From the NCBI GenBank assembly GCA_944381495.1, contig CALWLJ010000002.1:124001-188000 (forward strand): DNA of 64,000 bases, given 5' to 3'. This document shows, piece by piece, positions 26,987-35,337 of the stretch. This DNA is from an uncultured Mediterraneibacter sp. Lineage in GTDB: Bacteria; Bacillota; Clostridia; Lachnospirales; Lachnospiraceae. Every line of letters begins with the position of its first letter. Position 1 is the stretch's first letter. The position numbers and the translations under genes were made by a program. The notes under the pieces were generated by a model that saw nothing but the letters and a program-made list of their open reading frames with translations, did not search any database and was not told where the DNA came from.

Positions 26987-28546
26987 CTATTTCGCATAAT
27001 CTGTCGCCCGTGATTCACGGATAACATTAACTTTTATCTGTCCTGGATATTCGAGTTCAAATTCAATCTGTTTCGCAATATCCCTTGCAAGAAGCACCAT
27101 ATCATCATCAGATACCTGCTCCGGAACTACCATAACACGAATCTCTCTTCCTGCCTGAATAGCAAAAGATTTTTCAACACCTTTAAACTGATTTGCGATG
27201 TCTTCTAACTGTTTTAATCTGTTTGTGTATGTCTCGATTGTCTCTCTGCGCGCACCTGGCCGAGCCGCGGAAATCGTATCCGCCGCCTGAACTACACACG
27301 CAATCAGAGACTGTGGCTCCACATCGCCATGATGTGCTTCCACAGCATTAATTACGGTTGCGGATTCTTTATACTTTCTGCAAAGATCCACACCAATCTG
27401 GATATGTGATCCCTCTACATCATGATCAATAGATTTTCCTATATCATGAAGAAGTCCTGCACGCTTTGCAACTCTGACGTCCAGCCCAATCTCTGCGGCC
27501 AGTAATCCGGAAAGCTGCGCAACCTCTATGGAATGTTTCAGCGCATTCTGCCCATAACTGGTCCTGAACTTCATACGTCCCAGCAATTTAATTAATTCAG
27601 GATGAATACCAGGCACGCCCACTTCAAGAGCCGCTGCCTCTCCTTCTTCCCGAATCATGGTATCCACTTCTTTCTGAGCTTTTTCTACCATTTCCTCAAT
27701 TCTTGCCGGATGAATTCTTCCATCAACGATCAGCCGTTCGAGAGCAATCCGCGCAACCTCGCGTCTGATCGGATCAAAGCCAGACAAAACGACTGCTTCC
27801 GGCGTATCGTCAATGATCAGCTCAACGCCGGTCAGAGTCTCAAGGGTCCGGATATTTCTTCCTTCCCTTCCAATAATCCTGCCTTTCATCTCATCGCTTG
27901 GAAGCTGAACGACCGAAATCGTTGTCTCGGCGACATGATCAGCTGCACATCTCTGGATGGCGTTGACCACGTATTCCTTCGCCTTTTTGTCAGCTTCTTC
28001 CTTCGCCTGACTTTCAAGCTCCCTGATCATTTTTGCAGTGTCATGCTTAACATCATCTTCAACAGTTTTCAACAGATATTCTTTTGCCTGTTCGGAGGTA
28101 AGTCCTGAGATTCGTTCCAGTTCCTGCACACGTTTCTGACTCATCTCTTCCACCTTGGCTTCTCGCTGACGCAGCTGCTCTTCCTTAGCTGTAAATTTTG
28201 CTTCCCGACGTTCCATTGCATCGGACCGCTTGTCAACTGCTTCTTCCTTATCAAGCACCCGCTTTTCATAGCGCTGCAGTTCTGCTCTTCTTTCCTTCGT
28301 CTCTTTTTCCAGTTCATTCTTTGTTCGAATGGACTCTTCTTTAACTTCCAAAAGAGCTTCTTTCTTTGTCGTCTCTGCAGACTTTACGGCATCGTCAATA
28401 ATCTCACGGGCTCTTGTCTCGGCATTTCCAATCTTGCTTTCCGCATTCTTTTTCAGATTGGAAACCGTAACCAGATGTGAGACCACAGCAGCTATAATTG
28501 CGAGGGCCACGGCAATTACGATACATAAGCCTAAACCTAATTGCAC
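26987..28546 (-). CDS. rny: Ribonuclease Y
   Basis: A 519-residue membrane-anchored endoribonuclease that starts bulk mRNA decay. An N-terminal helix (~3-25) is followed by a long charged coiled coil (~30-200), a KH domain around [19 protein letters not shown], and an HD domain with [12 protein letters not shown] and EAHHGD. The start is GTG 28546, 7 bases after AGGAGG. That ribosome site is the left arm of a small perfect hairpin (28547-28559). Confidence 0.97.
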   Translation of the reverse strand: MQLGLGLCIVIAVALAIIAAVVSHLVTVSNLKKNAESKIGNAETRAREIIDDAVKSAETTKKEALLEVKEESIRTKNELEKETKERRAELQRYEKRVLDKEEAVDKRSDAMERREAKFTAKEEQLRQREAKVEEMSQKRVQELERISGLTSEQAKEYLLKTVEDDVKHDTAKMIRELESQAKEEADKKAKEYVVNAIQRCAADHVAETTISVVQLPSDEMKGRIIGREGRNIRTLETLTGVELIIDDTPEAVVLSGFDPIRREVARIALERLIVDGRIHPARIEEMVEKAQKEVDTMIREEGEAAALEVGVPGIHPELIKLLGRMKFRTSYGQNALKHSIEVAQLSGLLAAEIGLDVRVAKRAGLLHDIGKSIDHDVEGSHIQIGVDLCRKYKESATVINAVEAHHGDVEPQSLIACVVQAADTISAARPGARRETIETYTNRLKQLEDIANQFKGVEKSFAIQAGREIRVMVVPEQVSDDDMVLLARDIAKQIEFELEYPGQIKVNVIRESRATDYAK

Positions 28547-28559
28547 AGGAGCACCTCCT
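28547..28559 (-). promoter_or_regulatory. Ribosome site of rny inside a perfect hairpin
   Basis: On the mRNA AGGAG-GTG-CTCCT places the Shine-Dalgarno core in a 5-bp GC-rich stem immediately before the GTG start; folding would mask it. Confidence 0.5.
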
Positions 28560-28602
28560 TATTCAATTTTCATTGTACATATTATTTAAATACAACAGTT
28601 AA

Positions 28603-28631
28603 ATTTTATACTGTTTTCACAATAATGTCAA
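28603..28631 (-). promoter_or_regulatory. Promoter of rny overlapping the recX stop codon
   Basis: -35 TTGACA (28626-28631), 17 bp, -10 TAAAAT (28603-28608). The -35 overlaps the last codons of recX. Confidence 0.65.
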
Positions 28632-29242
28632 GCATTAGGATAATCATTTTGTATTACCTGACGGATGTCCTCATAGCGATATCCTTTTCTGGCAAGATAC
28701 GCGTATATTTTATGGAGAGTCTGCTCATCTGCCTGTTCCGGATCCAACTTTTTTTTCCTCAGGATCTGCCGGATTGAATCCTGTTCTCCATCCTCGCCAT
28801 ATATCTGTTCCAGTGCTGCCTGAGCTGTGTCCGCCGGCACTCCTTTCTGAGCCAGCAGCGCCTGGATCTCCCGGCGGCTCTTTGAACCTTTCCTGCTCAA
28901 CACAAAATTTTCCGCAAACCGGGTATCATCCAGATATCCAAAGGATCTGACATACGCAACAGCACCGTCTATGGCAGAATCCGGATATCCCCCCTGCCGC
29001 AGTTTATCACGAAGCGCCTTCTCTGTCCGGTCCATATCTTCCAGCAGATGCATGGCTCTTAGCTTTGCCCGCTTTAATATTACTTCTTTATTGATCTTCT
29101 CTACCGTCAGCTCTGATATTTCTTCCTCTTCGGCAATATTAAACCGCTTCAGCTCTCCCTTATACAGTACAAATGCTGGTTCTCCGTCAATATAAATCCG
29201 GAATTTTGTTTTTGTCAGCGGTTCAATCCGTGTAATGATCAT
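28628..29242 (-). CDS. recX: Regulatory protein RecX
   Basis: A 204-residue, Arg/Lys-rich helical protein made of three tandem three-helix repeats ([30 protein letters not shown], then [13 protein letters not shown], then [14 protein letters not shown]). RecX binds RecA filaments and limits their extension. It overlaps recA by four bases (ATGA), so it is translationally coupled. Confidence 0.93.
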   Translation of the reverse strand: MIITRIEPLTKTKFRIYIDGEPAFVLYKGELKRFNIAEEEEISELTVEKINKEVILKRAKLRAMHLLEDMDRTEKALRDKLRQGGYPDSAIDGAVAYVRSFGYLDDTRFAENFVLSRKGSKSRREIQALLAQKGVPADTAQAALEQIYGEDGEQDSIRQILRKKKLDPEQADEQTLHKIYAYLARKGYRYEDIRQVIQNDYPNA

Positions 29243-30402
29243 TCTCCCTTATCCGCCTTAAGCTTCAGATCTCCGGCCGGCTCAGAAACTGCCGCGGCTT
29301 TCGGTTCTGCTTTTAACGATTCCTTCGGGGATTTCTTATCTGCATCTTTTCTTTCAGATGATGAATTTGCATCCGATGCTTCACCTGCTCCCGGGAGATG
29401 ATAGTGGGCACGCACTTTCCGATCCAGCTCTTCCATTATTTCCGGGTGGCTTTCAAGATAAGCTTTGGCGTTCTCACGGCCCTGACCGATCTTTTCCCCC
29501 TCATAGGCGTACCATGCGCCGCTTTTCTTTACCAGATCTATTCCGGCAGCCAGATCAAGTATGTCTCCTGCCCGGGAAATTCCCTTTCCGAACATGATAT
29601 CAAACTCAGCTTCTTTAAACGGCGGTGCGATCTTGTTTTTCACAATCTTGATACGGGTACGGTTTCCAACCATCTCGCCGCCCTGCTTGAGTGTCTCGAT
29701 CCTTCTTACGTCCATGCGGACTGAAGCATAAAATTTCAGTGCTCTTCCGCCCGTAGTAGTTTCCGGATTTCCAAACATCACGCCTACTTTTTCTCTGAGC
29801 TGATTGATAAAGATAACAACACAATTTGACTTACTGATAACCGGAGTCAGCTTTCTGAGTGCCTGAGACATCAGACGCGCCTGAAGTCCCACATGGCTGT
29901 CTCCCATATCTCCTTCAATCTCCTGCCTTGGCACAAGAGCAGCCACAGAGTCGATAACAATTATGTCGATCGCTCCTGATCGAACCATAGTCTCTGCTAT
30001 CTCCAGTGCCTGATCACCGCTGTCCGGCTGAGAAATATAAAGTTCGTCTATATCAACGCCAATATTCTTTGCATAGACCGGATCCAGCGCATGTTCCGCA
30101 TCAATAAATCCGGCAATTCCGCCTCTCTTCTGTACCTCAGCGATCATATGAAGCGCTACCGTGGTCTTACCGCTTGACTCAGGGCCATACACTTCGATCA
30201 CACGTCCCTTCGGCACGCCGCCCAGTCCCAGCGCAAGGTCAAGGCTCAGACAGCCTGTCGGCACTGTTTCCACAGCCACATGAGCACTGGAATCTCCCAG
30301 CCGCATGACCGCTCCTTTTCCGAAATCTTTTTCAAGTTTTGCTATCGCTGCATCCAGCGCTTTTTTCTTTTCTTCCATATTGCTGCTGTTATTATTCGCC
30401 AT
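29239..30402 (-). CDS. recA: Recombinase RecA
   Basis: A 387-residue ATPase for homologous recombination and LexA cleavage. Walker [10 protein letters not shown], the DNA-binding loops ([29 protein letters not shown] and [11 protein letters not shown] regions) and [27 protein letters not shown] are intact. The C-terminal ~40 residues are a charged Lys/Ser/Ala-rich tail, longer than usual. ATG 30402 has AGAAGGAGA upstream. An SOS box overlaps the leader and recX follows. Confidence 0.98.
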   Translation of the reverse strand: MANNNSSNMEEKKKALDAAIAKLEKDFGKGAVMRLGDSSAHVAVETVPTGCLSLDLALGLGGVPKGRVIEVYGPESSGKTTVALHMIAEVQKRGGIAGFIDAEHALDPVYAKNIGVDIDELYISQPDSGDQALEIAETMVRSGAIDIIVIDSVAALVPRQEIEGDMGDSHVGLQARLMSQALRKLTPVISKSNCVVIFINQLREKVGVMFGNPETTTGGRALKFYASVRMDVRRIETLKQGGEMVGNRTRIKIVKNKIAPPFKEAEFDIMFGKGISRAGDILDLAAGIDLVKKSGAWYAYEGEKIGQGRENAKAYLESHPEIMEELDRKVRAHYHLPGAGEASDANSSSERKDADKKSPKESLKAEPKAAAVSEPAGDLKLKADKGE

Positions 30403-30424
30403 GCTTATTCTCCTTCTCTTCTCT

Positions 30425-30438
30425 CGAACAGTTGTTCG
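30425..30438. promoter_or_regulatory. LexA/SOS box of recA
   Basis: CGAACAGTTGTTCG contains GAAC-N4-GTTC, the Gram-positive LexA (DinR) consensus. It lies between the -10 and the recA start. Confidence 0.88.
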
Positions 30439-30449
30439 CATCTGTTAAT

Positions 30450-30478
30450 ATACTATTATACCTTTTGTAAAATGTCAA
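30450..30478 (-). promoter_or_regulatory. Promoter of recA
   Basis: -35 TTGACA (30473-30478), 17 bp, -10 TAGTAT (30450-30455). The SOS box is 11 bp downstream of the -10. Confidence 0.75.
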
Positions 30479-30858
30479 CAACATTTCAACTTTTTTGTTA
30501 TACCATTTCACGTGTACAATAAAACGGACTCACCTCCATCCTGGCAGAAAATTTCAGCCGCTGCTTTTCAGAACATCTTCAATATTTTATCTACGGGATC
30601 TTTCCTGAACAGACAGGCCGAATGACCAGAATGTCTACGGATCTGAAAATCTTCTCAAGACAGGAAGCCTGGTCAGCTCCCCAAAACAAAAAATAATCTG
30701 ACTGTCATACTGCCTGAATCCAGAATAGCACACAGGCCGAAAGAATACAAGTAGAAAATCAAAAGAGCAGTTTCTTTTACACATATATTCCGATCTGTTT
30801 CCTAATAGACTTACAAATATTGTGTCATAAAGATACTGCTCTCTTCTGTATTCCATTT
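30479..30858. other. Non-coding spacer between the NlpC/P60 gene and recA
   Basis: No supported gene in 380 bp. A 73-codon minus-strand frame starts 2 bases after the NlpC/P60 stop but lacks a ribosome site. ACTGCTCT (30835-30842) could pair with AGAGCAGT (30764-30771) across a long loop, followed on the minus strand by TTTTGATTTT, a weak terminator candidate for the NlpC/P60 gene. Confidence 0.5.
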
Positions 30859-32124
30859 TTAATATCTGATATAATATGTAGCCCTCACAGATGCAACTCG
30901 AACAACAGCTCCTGTGTGCGGAGCCTCGATCATCTGACCATTTCCTATATAAATCGCCACATGCCCCGGTTTCCAGCAGATATCACCTGGCTGCGGATCA
31001 TCCACAATAGTCCCTTCTGACATGATGTCGCCGCTGTATCTGGGAATAGATATCCCTGCCTGACTGTAGCAATACTGAACCAGACCGGAACAATCCAGAC
31101 CCACGCCCGGTTCCGAACCGCCCCATACATAGGGAACACCCAGCTGAGAATATGCTGCCTGTACAATAATCTCACCCTTGCTCTTATTGTATACAGGAGT
31201 ACTCTGAGACGGCTTTTTCTCCGGTTCGGGATCCGGTGAAGAAGGAGTTGACGTCTCTTCTTCATTCCTGTCCGGTTTCTGTGTCGATGTATTGCCGTTG
31301 CCGCTGTTTCCGCTGTTGTTTCCGGTATTATTCCCGCTGTTCCCGCTGTTGTTTCCGGTATTATTTCCACTGTTGTTCTGTGTGCTGCTTCCTGTTCCGC
31401 TCGCCGGCTTTTTATCTTGATCCTCCGACTTGCTCTGAGTATCCGCAGCTTCTGCTGCCGCCTTCTGAACGGCCTCTTCCGCCGCTTTTTGTTTTGCCTT
31501 TTTTGCTGCTTCTTCTGCTGCTTTTCTTACCGCATCATCAATCTGAATATTCAATCCTGCCAGTTCAGCGCTCTTATCTGTCAGTGTAGCATCCAACTCT
31601 TCCTGACGGGCTGTAAATTCAGTCTGAGATTGTTCCAGCTCATTCTGTTTTTCCTGCAGAGACGTCTTCAGTTCTCTCACTTTCTGAACTGTCTCGGCAT
31701 ATTCCGTCAATTTCCTTCGGTCATACTCATGTACCTGCTGGGAATACTCTGCCTCCGACAGCAGACCTGACATATTACCCGATGACAAAACCCGCTCCAG
31801 AGATGCCATACCTGTCCCGCTCTCGTACATATACTTGATCCGCAGCTTCATGGACGTATACTGGCTCTCTTCTTCTTTCTCCGCTTCGGCCAGATCATCC
31901 TGTGTCCTGGTGATCTCTTCGCCGGTCTGGACAAGCTGACGCTCAAGCTCGGTAATCTTGGATATAATACCGTTCAGCTGCGACTGAAGGTTTTCCACTT
32001 CGCTTTCTGTCTGTTGTTTCTGTTCCTTCAGGTCATCTACTTCATCCGCCATGACTGGAGTAACAGCCAGCGCGCAGGAAAGCACTGCAGAAAGAATTAC
32101 TGTAACTGCCTTTTTCAATTTCAT
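30859..32124 (-). CDS. Secreted NlpC/P60 peptidoglycan endopeptidase with N-terminal coiled coil
   Basis: A 421-residue exported hydrolase. The signal peptide covers about residues 1-26 (ending PVMA). Residues ~28-210 form a coiled coil of the CwlO/PcsB kind, which usually keeps such enzymes under FtsEX control. An Ala/Lys stretch (200-230) and an Asn/Gly/Ser linker (240-280) follow. The NlpC/P60 domain (~315-421) has Cys345 (DCSGLV) and His388 (GHVAIYIG) of the catalytic set. It should cut gamma-D-Glu-DAP bonds during growth. No ftsEX is present here. Confidence 0.92.
   Translation of the reverse strand: MKLKKAVTVILSAVLSCALAVTPVMADEVDDLKEQKQQTESEVENLQSQLNGIISKITELERQLVQTGEEITRTQDDLAEAEKEEESQYTSMKLRIKYMYESGTGMASLERVLSSGNMSGLLSEAEYSQQVHEYDRRKLTEYAETVQKVRELKTSLQEKQNELEQSQTEFTARQEELDATLTDKSAELAGLNIQIDDAVRKAAEEAAKKAKQKAAEEAVQKAAAEAADTQSKSEDQDKKPASGTGSSTQNNSGNNTGNNSGNSGNNTGNNSGNSGNGNTSTQKPDRNEEETSTPSSPDPEPEKKPSQSTPVYNKSKGEIIVQAAYSQLGVPYVWGGSEPGVGLDCSGLVQYCYSQAGISIPRYSGDIMSEGTIVDDPQPGDICWKPGHVAIYIGNGQMIEAPHTGAVVRVASVRATYYIRY
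31308..31373. repeat. 33-bp tandem duplication in the NlpC/P60 linker
   Basis: Two adjacent 33-bp units (31308-31340, 31341-31373; 30 of 33 bases equal) encode the NNTGNNSGNSG repeat. Confidence 0.85.
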
Positions 32125-32173
32125 CTTCTATCATCCCTTATCCCAATCCCCGTTAACCCGTAACAATAGTTTT

Positions 32174-32202
32174 ATTGTAATGAATTCTGGCAGTTTTTTC
32201 AA
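32174..32202 (-). promoter_or_regulatory. Promoter of the NlpC/P60 gene
   Basis: -35 TTGAAA (32197-32202), 17 bp, -10 TACAAT (32174-32179). Confidence 0.7.
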
Positions 32203-32231
32203 TATATTTTGTCAGTTTTCCACATTTTTCC

Positions 32232-32258
32232 GCAACAGCTCAGCCTTGGAGCTGTTGC
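32232..32258 (-). terminator. Hairpin after the symporter gene
   Basis: GCAACAGCTC (32232-32241) and GAGCTGTTGC (32249-32258) form a 10-bp stem 8 bases past the symporter stop. It lacks a T-tract, so termination would be weak. Confidence 0.45.
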
Positions 32259-32266
32259 ATTTCCCG

Positions 32267-33805
32267 TCATGACTGCCCCTGTTCCAGAGAGCGTTTCTTT
32301 GTAATGGTCACTTTTTCATCATAACAGGTAAATATCTCCTCTACTGTCTCTTTCTTCATCTTCGGCGTCACCAGGCTGACAACCGGAACCACGATCAGTC
32401 CGGCCAGCATAGCAACTGCTCCCGCATTGATAGACGACTCGATAAATCCGATAAACATATTAGAAACTGTAATACCTACACCTGCGATAAATCCTGCCCA
32501 CACACCAGCTCTGGTAACTTCCTTCCAGTACAGGCCGTACAGGAACGGTGCCAGGAAGGCGCCTGCAAGGGCTCCCCAGGATATTCCCATAAGCTGTGCG
32601 ATAAATGTAGGCGGATCCAGGGCGATCACGACAGATACGACAATAAAAAACACGATCAGAAGCTGCATAGTAACTATCTGCTTTTTTTCGCTCATTTTTT
32701 TCAGGATATTGCCTTTTAACAGATCCAGCGTCATGGTGGAACTGGATGTCAGCACCAGAGACGAAAGAGTGGACATTGAAGCAGACAATACAAGGACAAC
32801 GACAATTCCGATCAGTATATCCGGAAGTGCGGACAGCATATGCGGTATAATACTGTCATATACAACTGCTCCTGTCGACGCATCGTAGATCGCCGGATCA
32901 TCAAAAAGCCGTCCGAACCCTCCCAGGAAATAGCAGCCGCCGGATACTACAACAGCAAACAATGTGGATATGACTGTTCCTGTATTGATGGATTTCTCGT
33001 CCCGGATCGCATAGAACTTTCCGATCATCTGGGGAAGTCCCCATGTTCCCAGTGATGTCAGGATCACTACCCCCAGAAGATTGGCAGGATCCGGTCCAAA
33101 AAAGGAAGTAAACGCCCCTGGCTGTCCTTGTGTAACTGCCACGTCACTGGGAATCTGGGCCATCTCATACACTGCATTCATAAATCCTCCCTGACCGTAC
33201 AGCACTGCAGCAATCACAGCCACGATCCCGATCAGCATGATAATTCCCTGAATAAAGTCATTGATAGCAGTCGCCATATATCCTCCCAGAATGACATATA
33301 CAGCCGTAAATACTGCCATTCCGATCACACACCATGTATACGGAATGTCAAATGCCATCTCAAAAAGTCTGGACAGCCCATTATACACAGACGCGGTATA
33401 TGGGATCAGGAACACAAATACGATCACCGACGCTGTGATCTTAAGCGCCTTGCTGCCGTAGCGTTCTCCGAAAAAGTCCGGCATAGTCTTGCTTCCGAGA
33501 TGCTGTGTCATGACTTTCGTCCTTCTGCCCAGTACAACCCAGGCGAGCAGACTTCCCAGCACAGCATTTCCGATACCGATCCATGTACTGGCAAGTCCGT
33601 ATTTCCATCCGAACTGCCCCGCGTACCCCACAAATACAACTGCCGAAAAATAAGACGTACCATAGGCAAAAGCCGTCAGCCACGGCCCTACAGACCTGCT
33701 GCCCAGCACAAATCCATCCACCGTTGTAACGTGCCTTCTGGAATAAATCCCTACGCCTACCATTACGGCAAAAAATAAAATAAGCAGTGCAATTTTAATC
33801 CCCAT
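32267..33805 (-). CDS. Sodium:solute symporter (SSS family, proline/pantothenate type)
   Basis: A 512-residue membrane protein with about 13 helices. The LeuT-fold core is evident from GSRSVGPWLTAFAYGTSYFSA in helix 1-2, the GGYMATAINDFIQG segment, and the helix 8-region SASMSTLSSLVLTSSS, where the Ser residues bind Na+ in this family. PutP-like proline uptake is the usual activity, but substrate specificity cannot be read here. A charged C-terminal tail of about 35 residues is cytosolic. It is monocistronic with its own promoter and palindromic leader. Confidence 0.9.
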   Translation of the reverse strand: MGIKIALLILFFAVMVGVGIYSRRHVTTVDGFVLGSRSVGPWLTAFAYGTSYFSAVVFVGYAGQFGWKYGLASTWIGIGNAVLGSLLAWVVLGRRTKVMTQHLGSKTMPDFFGERYGSKALKITASVIVFVFLIPYTASVYNGLSRLFEMAFDIPYTWCVIGMAVFTAVYVILGGYMATAINDFIQGIIMLIGIVAVIAAVLYGQGGFMNAVYEMAQIPSDVAVTQGQPGAFTSFFGPDPANLLGVVILTSLGTWGLPQMIGKFYAIRDEKSINTGTVISTLFAVVVSGGCYFLGGFGRLFDDPAIYDASTGAVVYDSIIPHMLSALPDILIGIVVVLVLSASMSTLSSLVLTSSSTMTLDLLKGNILKKMSEKKQIVTMQLLIVFFIVVSVVIALDPPTFIAQLMGISWGALAGAFLAPFLYGLYWKEVTRAGVWAGFIAGVGITVSNMFIGFIESSINAGAVAMLAGLIVVPVVSLVTPKMKKETVEEIFTCYDEKVTITKKRSLEQGQS

Positions 33806-33851
33806 ATCTTGTTCCTCTCTTTCTCTTAGTCAACCGCTTTTCGCTCGTTCG

Positions 33852-33874
33852 CTTTAAAGCGCAACGCTTTAAAG
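33852..33874. promoter_or_regulatory. 23-bp perfect palindrome in the symporter leader
   Basis: CTTTAAAGCG-CAA-CGCTTTAAAG lies about 20 bp downstream of the -10 and 47 bp before the start codon. It could be a repressor site or an RNA hairpin. Confidence 0.55.
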
Positions 33875-33893
33875 TGTTAAAGCATTTGACAAA

Positions 33894-33923
33894 AGAATAG
33901 CACGGGCAGTATACCCGTGTCAA
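33894..33923 (-). promoter_or_regulatory. Promoter of the symporter gene
   Basis: -35 TTGACA (33918-33923), 18 bp, -10 TATTCT (33894-33899). CACGGG (33901-33906) and CCCGTG (33914-33919) form a second inverted repeat inside the spacer. Confidence 0.6.
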
Positions 33924-34012
33924 GGAATTTCAGAGCTCTCAGAAATGTCAGTCCAAAGGATTCGTTCCAGCTCTTTCTGCCACTAGATTTTCCTCCTGTG
34001 TTTACAAAAATA

Positions 34013-34040
34013 TGCCGGCAGAAAATCAATCCTGCCGGCA
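34013..34040 (-). terminator. Terminator of mgsA
   Basis: TGCCGGCAG (34013-34021) and CTGCCGGCA (34032-34040), followed on the minus strand by TATTTTTG. Confidence 0.82.
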
Positions 34041-34050
34041 CATTCTTCAT

Positions 34051-34530
34051 TTATTTCTCCATCCGTTCTACCCGTTCCTGAATCGCACGATTATAATTCT
34101 CGATCTTCCTGCTGTAAGGCTCGTTCATATACTTAGAGCTCAGCATGAAATCTGCTGTCGCCAGATTATTTGCAATTGGAATATCATATACTACTGCAAT
34201 TCTGAGCAGAGCTTTCACGTCAGGATCATGAGGCTGGGCCTCCAGCGGATCCCACAGGAAAATCACAAAATCAATCTGCCCCTCCACGATCTTGGCGCCA
34301 ATCTGCTGGTCACCGCCAAGAGGGCCGCTGCAGTAACCTTTCACAGGAAGTCCGGTGCGGTCTGCGATCAGACGCGCTGTGGTCCCCGTTCCGCAGAGGA
34401 AATGGCATTTAAGTATCTCTTTATTTCTGTCGCACCACTCTACCAGTTCCTTTTTTTTCCCGTCATGAGCAACGAGAGCAATATGTTTTGCTTTTTCAAT
34501 CTCCATTGTTACGTATTTGTCATCAAGCAT
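34051..34530 (-). CDS. mgsA: Methylglyoxal synthase
   Basis: A 159-residue enzyme converting dihydroxyacetone phosphate to methylglyoxal, a phosphate-releasing bypass of lower glycolysis. HIALVAHDGKKKELVEW, the phosphate site CGTGTTARLI, SGPLGGDQQIGA with the catalytic Asp, and DPLEAQPHDPDVKALLR are all family signatures. ACAGGAGGT precedes the ATG. A 123-bp gap separates it from the beta-helix gene upstream. Confidence 0.97.
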   Translation of the reverse strand: MLDDKYVTMEIEKAKHIALVAHDGKKKELVEWCDRNKEILKCHFLCGTGTTARLIADRTGLPVKGYCSGPLGGDQQIGAKIVEGQIDFVIFLWDPLEAQPHDPDVKALLRIAVVYDIPIANNLATADFMLSSKYMNEPYSRKIENYNRAIQERVERMEK

Positions 34531-34653
34531 GTTCTAACCTCCTGTCATATGCTGCGCCTCATCCCTGCGGCTGTCCAGACAATCTGTTAATCGGACAGGG
34601 AAATGCAATTCCCCCCTGCCTTATATCATACTACAGATCAGTGCCTTTGAAAA

Positions 34654-35319
34654 TTAAAACTTTTCTACTACCTCTCCCTGTTTCTTGTAAATGCTGTTTC
34701 CAGGAACGAACCCCCGGACAGAAGACAGAGGATAAATATTACTGTGGCTTCCAACAACAGTTCCGGGATTCAGGACACTGCCGCATCCGACTTCTACTTC
34801 ATCCCCGAGCATGGCGCCGAACTTCTTCATGCCAGTCTCGATATTCCCCTCCGGAGTCTTTACTACTACCAGTTTTTTATCGGATTTCACATTGGATGTG
34901 ATGGATCCGGCGCCCATATGTGACTTATATCCGAGAATGGAATCTCCTACATAATTGTAATGAGGCACCTGCACCTTGTTAAACAGGATCACATTTTTCA
35001 GCTCCGTCGAGTTTCCCACCACAGCGCCTTCGCCGACGATAGCGTTTCCACGGATAAACGCGCAGTGTCTGATCTCCGCGTCTTTTCCGATGATAGCCGG
35101 CCCGTTGATGTATGCCGTCGGCGCCACCTTTGCAGACTTTGCGATCCATACGTTTTCTCCCTTTTTCTCGTACTCATCACTGCTCAGTGTGCTGCCAAGC
35201 TCAAGGATAAAACTGCTGATCTTCGGGAGAACCTCCCAGGGATAGGTCACGCCCTCAAAAATATCTTTTGCAATCGTCTCCTCCAGTGTATAAAGCTCTT
35301 TTACTGTTAATGCTTCCAT
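34654..35319 (-). CDS. Left-handed beta-helix (hexapeptide) protein, sugar-nucleotide acyltransferase-like
   Basis: A 221-residue protein. An N-terminal helical part (1-45) precedes hexapeptide-repeat rungs (~55-205: VWIAKSAKVAPTAYINGPAIIG, CAFIRGNAIVGEGAVVGN, HMGAGSITSN, VGCGSVLNPGTVVG). This resembles the C-terminal acetyltransferase half of GlmU and is often annotated as UDP-GlcNAc pyrophosphorylase, but there is no nucleotidyltransferase domain here, so an acyltransferase or binding role is more likely. It starts 18 bases after topB. Confidence 0.78.
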   Translation of the reverse strand: MEALTVKELYTLEETIAKDIFEGVTYPWEVLPKISSFILELGSTLSSDEYEKKGENVWIAKSAKVAPTAYINGPAIIGKDAEIRHCAFIRGNAIVGEGAVVGNSTELKNVILFNKVQVPHYNYVGDSILGYKSHMGAGSITSNVKSDKKLVVVKTPEGNIETGMKKFGAMLGDEVEVGCGSVLNPGTVVGSHSNIYPLSSVRGFVPGNSIYKKQGEVVEKF

Positions 35320-35337
35320 TTATAACAATCTCCTTTC

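Noticed and set aside
30635-30856. 73-codon minus-strand frame after the NlpC/P60 gene
   Set aside because: No ribosome site, no recognisable family, and it sits in A/T-rich spacer.
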